A stretch of DNA of 64,000 nt, from positions 1 through 64,000 of the forward strand of contig BGKB01000007.1 of the NCBI GenBank assembly GCA_003116975.1, written 5' to 3'. The position numbers and the translations under genes are program-made. Under the pieces are notes generated by a model. It saw nothing but the letters and a program-made list of their open reading frames with translations, was not told the origin of the DNA and searched no databases. Origin of the DNA: Aurantiochytrium sp. KH105 (taxonomy: Eukaryota > Sar > Bigyra > Thraustochytrida > Thraustochytriidae). Each line of letters begins with the position of its first letter. Position 1 is the stretch's first letter. Positions 51,936 through 60,783 of the stretch are shown in pieces.

Positions 51936-52913
51936 ATGGGCTCGAAGAAGACGCTGAGCAAATTTCAGCCGTCGCGACCGCTCGAGCAGCTCTTGCTCGA
52001 GTTGGCGGGCGTGAAACCTGGCGACTTGAACGATGACGCAGAGCCGGCAGCAGCGACGCCATCGACGACGACCACCTCGGCCACAACGTCTCCCGCTCGT
52101 AAACGGTCAAGATCTACGAGCTCCTCGACGGGCGGAACTTCGGTGGCGGCAAATGTGGGTCCCAGACGAGCATTCGCGAACAAAAAACGAAGACCCGAGC
52201 AAGACGTCGACACGCTCATGACCGAGGCCCGACGACTGAAGCACCTCGGCGACAAAACCGAGGAGCCTGCCAAGTACATGCTCTATGTGCGTTCGAGTCT
52301 AAAGTGCATGGAGGCATGCCAGCTGTACATTCTGGATTCACCCGTGGAGAAACAGGTGGAGCTCTTGAGCAATACCGCAGAGCTCTTGGAGTTTTCTGCA
52401 AAGCGGTGTTTGTCAAAGTGCCGCAAGGCCTTGCATGGGCACAACCTCGGACTTTTGCGGCGGTATGCGTTTACGGCAGCCCTTGCGCACCGTCTCGCTG
52501 CCACCACGCGCATGGCCCGCTTCGCCGTCAAGGCAGACAAGCTCAGCAAGGTTTGGATGGGCATCGACGCTACTCAGGCTAAAATACAGCGCGCGGACCA
52601 CTTGCGCAGCACGGGCGTCAAGGTCTCCGCGACGGAGAGCCCTGCATTTTACGTCACGCCGGAAGAGCACTCGCACCTTACGCAGCAATCGGCGTTTGTC
52701 CTTGCAGAAGCTCGCGACTCTGTTCTTGGCATGGAGCTCTGGCAGTGTGCCGAGCAACTGGAGGAAGACATTGCCAACGTTTCTGCCGAACTTGCCGAAG
52801 AAACGCTGGGGGCTTTGCCGGACATTGGAATCATGCGATCATCCACGAACTTGCTCGACGCGGTTGATGCTGCCCGTCAGGCGATTCGGGAGGACTCGAC
52901 AAGGTTCTCTTGA
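51936..52913 (+). CDS. AF4/FMR2 C-terminal homology domain protein
   Basis: 325 residues from MGSKKTLSKFQPSRPLEQL. The first ~90 residues contain a short hydrophobic motif (LEQLLLELAG), a Thr/Ser/Ala linker and basic clusters (RKRSR, KKRRP) that could be a nuclear signal. From ~91 the sequence follows the C-terminal homology domain of animal AFF1-4: DTLMTEARRLKHLGD (AFF4 has YMQEAKKLKHKAD), then helices with YMLYVRSSLKCMEACQLY and LSNTAELLEFSAKR (AFF4 YTMYSETVELIRYAMRL). It ends with LGMELWQCAEQLEED and an AVDAARQAIRE helix matching the AFF4 terminus. In animals this domain dimerises the scaffold of the super elongation complex. The long disordered N-terminus of animal AFFs is missing. Confidence 0.65.
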   Translation: MGSKKTLSKFQPSRPLEQLLLELAGVKPGDLNDDAEPAAATPSTTTTSATTSPARKRSRSTSSSTGGTSVAANVGPRRAFANKKRRPEQDVDTLMTEARRLKHLGDKTEEPAKYMLYVRSSLKCMEACQLYILDSPVEKQVELLSNTAELLEFSAKRCLSKCRKALHGHNLGLLRRYAFTAALAHRLAATTRMARFAVKADKLSKVWMGIDATQAKIQRADHLRSTGVKVSATESPAFYVTPEEHSHLTQQSAFVLAEARDSVLGMELWQCAEQLEEDIANVSAELAEETLGALPDIGIMRSSTNLLDAVDAARQAIREDSTRFS

Positions 52914-53413
52914 AGGCGAGGCGTGCTTTTACTAGCTTGATAGAATTGACTGACATGAATGACTCTACTGACTTTTTGCAGATTTCTTTAGCTACTTTCA
53001 TTTCTTCTTGGATATACGGAGAGCTAAAAGCAAGGCCCTGCTGCTACTACAACTTCTGCTACTACATCCCATTCCTCGTCCGTTCCTGTTTGTTTCAGGT
53101 GCGTACTTTGTACGGCCCAACAGTTTCCCCAAACTTGCAAGTGTATGCGCTCCAACTCTTCTTTAGCGAGCTACACGTTGATAAATGTCGTGATTTCCGT
53201 CGATGAGACAATGTCTCATCGATCGATCGATTGATTGATGGCCTGTATAAAAAAATGAGCAAATGTAAATCTCGGGGTACAGAAAAGACAATGCATTTTT
53301 GTTTCGTCAAAACAATGGGGTTGAAGGGAATAAGGAAAAGCGACAAGGAGAAGGAGAACGATGAGAGATGTTCGCCGCTTTGACCGATGAGAGCAAGGAG
53401 TACATGCACAATT
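52914..53413. other. Convergent intergenic region
   Basis: 500 bp, AT-rich, with GATCGATCGATTGATTGAT near 53220-53238. No gene. Confidence 0.5.
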
Positions 53414-53944
53414 TTATTTTGCCGTGATCGACTTGTCGCCGGGCTTGAGCGCCATACGTCGCGCGACCTCGGCCTCAACAGCCCTCCGTAACTCGATGTC
53501 GCCCTCAACGAGCGCACAAGAGACGTGAACGACGCTGTTTGGAAGTCCATTGCGTTTGGCAAGCCTTCGCGCCATGCCGTGCGCACCCTGCGCAGCGGCA
53601 CCGCCGAGCTCGCAAACCGTCGAAGCAAATGGCTCAGCTCCGTCATAACGGCCAACGAGTCCGGCGACAATGTGCGGAAGCACAGGTTTGGCGAGCGCAG
53701 GGCCTGTCCACACGAAGAAACTCTTGTCCAGGCGCCAGAGCATGACGTACGCGCGCTTGTCGGGCTCGTCTGGATCCTGCACCACGAAGCGCTCAATGCC
53801 AATGCCTGGCTGCGTTTGCGGCTGCGCGAGCGTCGCTGAGCTGCTCGTAGCAGCGTCGTCGCGCCCCTGAGCAAGGCTCGCGGCTGCAGCCGCGCCGCCC
53901 GCGGCCGCGGCCCCCGGTCGTGCTCCGTTCCCAGCGAGCACCAT
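53414..53944 (-). CDS. PSMG4: Proteasome assembly chaperone 4 (PSMG4/PAC4)
   Basis: 176 residues, ATG at 53944. The first ~50 residues are Ala/Gly/Ser rich and probably disordered. From ~65 the sequence follows PAC4: AYVMLWRLDKSFFVWTGPA (human MHVMRLSGSLFLWVG), VAGLVGRYDGAEPFASTV, then GMARRLAKRNGLPNSVVHVSCAL and a final acidic helix EVARRMALKP. PAC3-PAC4 guide formation of the alpha ring of the 20S proteasome in cytosol. Human PAC4 is 123 residues, and the extra length here is the N-terminal extension. Confidence 0.75.
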   Translation of the reverse strand: MVLAGNGARPGAAAAGGAAAAASLAQGRDDAATSSSATLAQPQTQPGIGIERFVVQDPDEPDKRAYVMLWRLDKSFFVWTGPALAKPVLPHIVAGLVGRYDGAEPFASTVCELGGAAAQGAHGMARRLAKRNGLPNSVVHVSCALVEGDIELRRAVEAEVARRMALKPGDKSITAK

Positions 53945-54786
53945 GATCCTTTAGAATTGTATTCTGCTTTTTGTGCTTTTACTTTGACGCTTTTCTGCTC
54001 AACCTGCTTCGCGTTGCTCGTTGCCGATGACTAAAACTTGTCTTTCCAAATGACCCCAGCCACATGGTCAGCAGCCAGAGTGTACGTACAGGAGCGCAAG
54101 TAAGCTTGACAGTACCTCTCATTGTGTATGACCATGAAGCTTGCATGCCTTCCTTGGTGATGTGGAATCCAAAGAAGGCGTAGTGTAAAAATCGAGGTTG
54201 GCAAGATTACATATCGCCATGGAGTCACATTTAATGTCGCTCATGCGGATAAGCATCTGTGTGTTTATTCTGTCAAAGGTCAAGGACTTCTTGAGTGCTC
54301 TCAAATATAAAGTCATACTCCCTCGAAGGTTGTATCATCGACAGAGGTAACTCAACTAAAGCTTTGATCGAAAGATGATTATGACACGCAACTTTGACTT
54401 GGCCATCGAGGAGCGAAGCACCAAGCACCCATCGACGACGATCGTTTGCTGTTCGAGGACTAAGAAGCTCGCAAGCCTACAAATTCAAATCCAAAGATTG
54501 ATTCTGTGGTGTCAATGACGTAAAACGGGTCAGAGACTCGTACCAGTAGGTATATCGATTGTCTTATGCGTCTGCTGGCAAAGAATGGAAATAATGTTTT
54601 CGTTTATAGTATTGGCCCAGTTGTTTATGTTAGTATACACGTCGCGAGCATGCGCGACAAGGCAACCGAAGTCGATGCCAGGTGGGGCTGAAGTTTTCTA
54701 TCTTGCTTGAGGGCCGCAAAGGAGGATGACAATGTTGAATTCCTTTGTCCTCGACTTGGCATAACGCGTCGAATCTGCGTTTGTGT
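53945..54786. other. Intergenic region
   Basis: 842 bp upstream of PSMG4 and downstream of the small orphan, AT-rich in the middle. No supported gene on either strand. Confidence 0.5.
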
Positions 54787-55110
54787 TTACAGAAAGAGCA
54801 GGTCGTCGATGTCGTCGTTGCTGGGGCGTCCATCGCCGATCGGGTATCGGCTGTCGACGCAGGGCACGGGCTCGTAGAAGAATTCACCTCGCCGGTCAAG
54901 AATGACAAAAGGCTCCTCGGCCGTGAGCTCGGCATCGTTGGTGTTGAGCTTGTCCTGCACGGCAATGGGATCCGGGACCGCTGCCTGCTGCAGTGCGCGT
55001 ACGCTCTGCAGGGTGCGAGGCGCGGGCACGGTCACGGCCTGCTGCATGGCTGCCAGCGACTCCCACGAGGTGTTGCGCACATGACGCGAGCGTGCCGCGC
55101 GAGCGAGCAT
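54787..55110 (-). CDS. Small orphan protein with acidic C-terminus
   Basis: 107 residues from ATG at 55110 (MLARAARSRHVRNTSWESL). The first 20 residues are basic with no acids, as in a targeting peptide or an RNA-binding arm. The middle is Ala/Gln/Val rich. The end is neatly protein-like (EEPFVILDRRGEFFYEPVP) and closes with DDIDDLLFL. Codon usage and composition differ from the surrounding low-complexity DNA, which supports a real gene. No family is recognised. Confidence 0.5.
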   Translation of the reverse strand: MLARAARSRHVRNTSWESLAAMQQAVTVPAPRTLQSVRALQQAAVPDPIAVQDKLNTNDAELTAEEPFVILDRRGEFFYEPVPCVDSRYPIGDGRPSNDDIDDLLFL

Positions 55111-58100
55111 CTTTCTCTCCGCTGGTCTCCGCTCCACCTCGACGTCGACCTGCGCGATCGCCTTGACCTGTCTCTGCTGCGCCTGCCTCTGCTGCTTCCT
55201 CGCCGCGTCGTCGGCGCTCCGCAGCGGGGCTCCTCGGGTCTCCTCGTCGTGGCCGCGCGAGAGCGCTCGACGGCGGCTCGCTCGCGTGCTCGCGCCTCCG
55301 CGTGCTCGCGCCTCCGCGTGCTCGCTGCGCTCGGGCGCTGCTCTGCGCGCGTCTGAAGCGGGTTTGCCGCGGCGGCGAGGACGGTTGCCGGGGGCCGTGA
55401 GTGGCTTGGCGCGCTTGGGTGGCTCGGCTCGGCTCGGCTCGGCTCGCTGGAGTCGCGGCCTCGGCGGCGCTTTTCTTGCCTTCTGGCTGGTCGCTTCGGG
55501 GCGTCACGGCCGGGCGGAAGAAGCGACGCCGGAGAGGAAGGCGCGCGAGGCTGGCTGGCTGGCGGCGGGCTCGCCTGCTTTTGCCTGCCTGCTTGCTTGC
55601 TTGCGCTGTTCTCGCTTGCGCGGGTTGCTCGCTGCGACCGCGTGCTCCTCGAAGGCGACGGCCGCGTGCCGGATGACGCAGCGAAGGTGCGCAAGGTGCG
55701 CAGGCGGCACCAGGCAGAGGCAGCTGCAGCGGCTACGGCGGCGGGAGTTGAGTCGAGACGCGGTCGCGCGGAGTCGGAGCGGAGGACTCCGGAGAGGAGA
55801 TGCGATGCGATGCGATGCGATGAGACGAGTTGGGAGGAGATGAGGCGAGGTGAGATGCGATGAGACGGGAGGAGAGGAGAGGAGGCGCGGTGAGACGCTT
55901 TTCGGGAACGCGCGAGCGCGCGAGCGAGGCCGCCGCGGTCTTGGACTGGTCGCTGGTCTTGACGAGTCCTTTCGGGTTTGCAGCGCTGTTCGCGGCAAGA
56001 ACGGACGCCGCCGGGCTCCGCTAGCTGCACTGAGCCCACGGTGGGGGGGGGGGGAAGAAGAACTCTCTCTCCTTGTCTGTCGCAGTCGCTGTGTCTCTTT
56101 CAGAAGCGCAAAAAAGGCGCGCGCAAGGTCGGGAGCCTTGTTCGCTCCGGCTGCTGCAAGCAAGCGAGCGAGCAAGACGCTCCTGCTCCTGCTCGTGCGT
56201 GCGGCACGGCGGCCTCGACGAACTCGGCGCGATCGGGGTCTTTCTGGACGCCGAAACGTGCGCGTAGACTTGGCTTGCCTTGCCTTGGCCTGGCTTGACG
56301 CGCTGATTGGCTGGGTGAAGAAAACGCGCCGCCGCGGGTTCGTTCGCTCAGAGCGGTCTCTGCCTCTGCGGCTGCGGCTTCGGCACGGTCGCGCGAGCGA
56401 GGCTACCGTGGCACGCAGGCAGGCAGGGAAATGAAGGCAGGCGGCGCGGCCTTGGCTTCGCTGGCGACCGGGTTCAGGTTCGCTCGAGTTTGCGGACTGC
56501 CTGCCCGACGACATAGAGACCGAGACATCGTCCTAAACCGACGCAAAGAGAGGAAGACAGACACACCTAATACACCATTGCCTAATAATGCAGACACACG
56601 GTCACTGAGACAGACAGATGATAGATCACCCGCTCCGCTCCGGGAAACCAACCCCCGGTCGCCGCGCAATGCTCCGCCGCCTGCGCCGCGCGCCTCGGAC
56701 GCGCAGAGCCGGGCGGGGAGAAGCAAACGTCGGGCGCGGCTGCGAGGAGTGGAGCTCGCGCGCCTGGCTTCCCGCGTCTCTCTCCTCTCTCTGCTCCCGC
56801 CAATTTTTTTGGAAAGGATAAAAAAGTCCCTTCGGAATGAAAAACTATACCGACCGACCGACCGGAGCTGCGGCTTTTTTTCCCTTTCGCATGCACGGTG
56901 CGGCGCCAGAGCTCGGCCGCGTCGGGCCGCGCCGCGCGAGGCGAGACGGCCGGAGCGGGAGGAGGGGAGGGAGGAGGGAGGAATGAGCGAGCACGCGTCG
57001 CGACGCGACGCGGGGCGGGGCGGCTCCGGGACCGGCCGAGACAAGACCTAAGCGCGGGCGAAACGGCTGCGTGCGATTTGCCTGTTGATGCCTGCCTTGG
57101 CACGGTTCTTTTGGTTTGGTATTTATTTATTTTCATTTTTTGAATTGCGGCCAGTGATCAGGCAGTGGCCGTTGGACCCGGCTTCAGCCGGAGGAGCTCG
57201 CTGGTCGCTGCTGCTGGGAGCGCGAAAAGCTGCTGGGCGAGGACGCTCCGGACCACGCTGGCCGGGACCGCGAGGCGAGAGAGCTGTCCGCAACCGGTCC
57301 GAGCGGCGCGTCCCAAGCGAAGTCTTGCATCTTGCGCAGCGGCGGCTGCAGAAGGTAGTTGAGAGTTGGAGCGTGGAAAAGGAAAATCCAATAAAAAGGT
57401 TGGTAGTTAGCGGACGCTTTGTGCCTGGCAGCCACCACACCCACCCACCACTGGGGAGCAACAAAGCGACCGTTCGCGCCGGCCAGCTGCAGACAGACGC
57501 AGGCGCGGCGAGCGAGGAGAAGAGGGAGCAGCAGTGCAGCAAACCAACGGCCGGCAGCATCGTCCTCCCGGCCGCACCAGTGCAGCAGGCAACTGGCTGC
57601 AGAGGTCATGTTTTTTCGCAGTGCAGCGGGCATCGCGGTCCAGGGAATGCCGCCGCGTGTGAAGGCGGACCACAGCGCGCCCGCAGATATCATGTACATG
57701 CGTTCCGCCGACATCCCCTACTCTTTCGGATAGCCAGGTCTACGTGAAGCTGGCCAGTGGATAGCTGATGTGGGTGAGAGGCGAAGGGGGATGGTAGCTT
57801 GCTCTGGTGAGGCCGCTAGGTTCTGCCGCCAGCATAGGAAGCATGGAGAGTGGCGGTTGATGGGGGGAACTGCGGGCGCGTCGGCCTGATTCCCGCGCCG
57901 AACGCGGCCGTCCAGCGTCAGTGGAGACGCGACACGCGCCCTCACAGCGCCGTGTGTTTTCCTCAACGGAACTGGACCGTGCGCCTGCGACGGAAGGACG
58001 CACCCCATGCGTCCCTTGGACGCGAGCTTCAGTGGAGCGAGGAGGAGACAAATCGGCGAATCGTGGAGAACGAAAGGCGACGCGAACTTCCGTCAAGCCC

Positions 58101-58784
58101 ACAGTGTTGTCCTCAAGTTCCCGCCGCGAGATGCGCAACCCGGTCTTTGAATTCTGGGTCGCCTTGCGGAGGCCCCAAGGTTCCATAGCTTCCAGAGGTG
58201 CTGGCCAGGCGGGGCGCGTTTTGGACGATCGTGGGACGGACGACGATCGTGGGACGGACGCAAACCCGCCGCGCGGCCGGTGCTGAATGTCGCAGATGTC
58301 GCAGTCGCAGTCGCTGTCGATCTCGATCTCAATCTTGGACCCGTTCGTTCGTTCGATCGATCGAGCGATCGATCGGTGAAGCTGCTGCCGCTTCTGCAGG
58401 TTGCCATGTGGTTCCGACTGGTGCCCGCCTGGCTCCGGCCTGCCACGATTGTGAATGGTGGGAGGGCGAGTCCAGTCTTCCGTGGCGTTTCCAAGTGAAA
58501 CTTTGCGTGCCTGCTCCTGATCGTCCCGCGCGTCCCGGGTCCCACTCAGGCGTGGCAAGGGCGATCGCCGTTTCTCGCCGGCCAAGCAACAGCAACGAGC
58601 AGTGGATCGAGACCAGAAGTCCTACTTCTCAGCTCCGACATTAATGTTTAGAAAATCATTGTTTGAAAAGGATATAGATCAAGTCGTGGTCGAAGGAGTC
58701 GCAGAACTCGCAGAAGTCGCAGAAGTCACAGGAGTCAGGTTCGATCAAAAGGTGGATCCAGCTGCACGCCTAGCCTTGCGAGGG
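55111..58784. other. Gene-free, repeat-rich region
   Basis: 3.7 kb of GC-rich, microsatellite-laden sequence. Repeats include CGGCT units near 55423-55447, (TGCGA)n at 55798-55822, a G run at 56040-56054 and a duplicated GATCGTGGGACGGACG at 58227-58259. Long frames on both strands are Arg/Ala/Ser rich without domains. A 41-codon frame from ATG at 57608 to TAG at 57733 (MFFRSAAGIAVQGMPP..., ending DIPYSFG) looks more protein-like than its surroundings. Confidence 0.45.
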
Positions 58785-59960
58785 TCACGGTCCCGTGGGA
58801 TTCACTTTGGCCCCAACACGCGTCGCATCAGCGCCTGCATTCTCACGCAAATTCGGAAGCTCTCCGTGGAAAATCAAGTCACCGATCACGCGAAAGCACA
58901 TGCCTCGGCGCTTCTTTAAAAGAATCTCCTCGACCAGATCATCGTCCATCTTCATCTTCATCACTGCCAAGGTCCCAGCCATTCCCTGCATACCGCACAC
59001 CAGGTATAAAAGGTGCAGATACACGACATATCCGAAAAACACCCAGCAGCACGTTGTGTAGCCAAAGGGCGTGCATAGCGGCAAGCCCGGGTTATCACCG
59101 AGCCACCCAATGCCGCCATCTGCTCCGATTGAAATGACAAACCAAAGCAGCGAAATGATACCCATAATTATTGAAGGGAATCGTCCAAAGAAGACCGAAA
59201 AGTGCTCAGCAAGCGAAATGGGCTCTGAACGTGGTCGCACGACAGTCGCATACACCCAGTCGACGCGACTATTTTGAAGTCGAGCAAGAACACGTGCAGT
59301 TGTCTCGCAAAACGCCATGGAGACGAAGAGAGACAAGAGGGGAAAGTATGAGCGGAACACATACACAGAACCAATCGGAAGTAGGACCACGAGCTTCATC
59401 AAACAAGTCGACGCGAGTGGCAAAGCTCCAGCCCATCCGTTCCCCATGCTGAGCCACGATGCTACATCTTTCGAGGGCCAGGTGTAGACCCCGTACGCGT
59501 CCATGAGAAACGAAGTGCCCATGAACCCCCCCGAGAGTACCGTGAAAATGAAAGAAAGCTGCCCTGTCGGGGCACATGCCTCATCCATCGTCGTTTCTGT
59601 CGAGTTGTAGGCTTGTGCATAGTTGCGCGCAAACGGATACAAGTCATTTCCAAAGTTTGCCGCCACAATGCCTGGCCCGAGGAAAACTGCCACGGTCGTC
59701 ATCAAGATCGCTTCGATCATTGAAGGCAGACTGTCCAGTACATCATACTTTAGTGCGATCATGGTGGCGAACAGCTGCAAGACGCAGGCCACCGTCGCGA
59801 GCACAAGCATATAAGAGACTTCGGCATCCTGCGCATAGTAATATATGGAAGAACTGACATCGTATAAATTGTTGCCGATAATGTTGATGCCCTCGGTCAC
59901 AGCCATGACTCTCGACCAGAATCGAAGGTCTCCGTTCACGCCTTGCAAAACTCGAATCAT
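58785..59960 (-). CDS. Orphan polytopic membrane protein, about seven membrane segments
   Basis: 391 residues, ATG at 59960. About seven hydrophobic segments of membrane length occur: SYMLVLATVACVLQLFATM, AILMTTVAVFLGPGIVA, LSFIFTVLSGGFMGTSF, two in the stretch KLVVLLPIGSVYVF to SLFVSMAF, IIMGIISLLWFVISIG, and WVFFGYVVYLHLLYLV. A loop with NSTET offers an N-glycosylation site between the second and third segments. The tail is basic then acidic and cytosolic-looking. No transporter or receptor motif is recognised. The start may be incomplete, as the first helix begins within ten residues. Confidence 0.65.
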   Translation of the reverse strand: MIRVLQGVNGDLRFWSRVMAVTEGINIIGNNLYDVSSSIYYYAQDAEVSYMLVLATVACVLQLFATMIALKYDVLDSLPSMIEAILMTTVAVFLGPGIVAANFGNDLYPFARNYAQAYNSTETTMDEACAPTGQLSFIFTVLSGGFMGTSFLMDAYGVYTWPSKDVASWLSMGNGWAGALPLASTCLMKLVVLLPIGSVYVFRSYFPLLSLFVSMAFCETTARVLARLQNSRVDWVYATVVRPRSEPISLAEHFSVFFGRFPSIIMGIISLLWFVISIGADGGIGWLGDNPGLPLCTPFGYTTCCWVFFGYVVYLHLLYLVCGMQGMAGTLAVMKMKMDDDLVEEILLKKRRGMCFRVIGDLIFHGELPNLRENAGADATRVGAKVNPTGP

Positions 59961-60783
59961 CGTCGGCAGCGATCACCTCAGTCTATTCCCCACCCCCACC
60001 CCCAGAAGTTTGACCTCAAGCCTATGCGACTGACTACCTGTCGGCCCAGCGTCGGCTTAGCGTCTGCTCGTCTGCTCGCCTGCTCGTCTGCGTCTGCTCG
60101 TTTGCCTGGCGACGCCAACCCAGTCAGTGTCGGCCCCGGCGTCAGCCTCGATCTTGGACGCACGTTGCCACTTTGCTCTTTTTGCAGCTTGACGTATAAC
60201 ACGTGCCGGCACACGTGCCGCGAAATGGGCCCTGTAGGTTTCCAGTTTCTTGAGGGTGTGCGCACGTGCACCCAGACTCTCCTTACTCGGGCCGCGGCCT
60301 GTTTACTTTGAATGTATACGTGGGTCTGCCAGCGGCAGCGGACGTAGGAAGCGACGCTTTTCTTAGGCGTCTGACCAGTGGCCATAATGTTGAGTGGTGA
60401 AGAGACTGACAGTGCGAAGCGGTATGCGCTTGCGTCAAGTTCGCCAGTCGAGTGTACGAGTCACGAATCATAATTCTTGTCACCAAACTCTTCCGTACAT
60501 AGACTTACAGTTAGGCCCTAGCATGCGATGATCGCGCCGTAAAAGCCACGTTTAATTTCTCTGTAGGCCCTGGTCCCTGCCATCCCCTTTCACCGTCTTC
60601 TTCAACAAAAGCACTTGCGACAGCGACCTCAACGGTCTTCAAAGTCCCAAAATGTAGTACCACCGTATTGGACTCGAACGTTGAGCCCAAATCGAGAAAG
60701 AATAAACAAACAAGAAAGAGCCCAGGCGCTGGCAGGAGCTGCGCGCAGCGCAGAGGTTCAAGGAAAAGAAAAGAGAGGAGAAG
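59961..60783. other. Divergent promoter region of the membrane protein and ZMYND10 genes
   Basis: 823 bp with GTCTGCTCG-type repeats at 60061-60100. No coding frame with support. It separates the two divergent genes. Confidence 0.5.

Noticed and set aside
55111..57051. Several overlapping frames of 150-330 codons on both strands
   Set aside because: All are driven by GC-rich repeats. Codon composition is the same on both strands, and no family motif is seen.
57085..57747. 220-codon plus-strand frame
   Set aside because: Overlaps equally long frames on the other strand, with no domain. Only the last 41 codons in another frame look protein-like, and those are reported separately.
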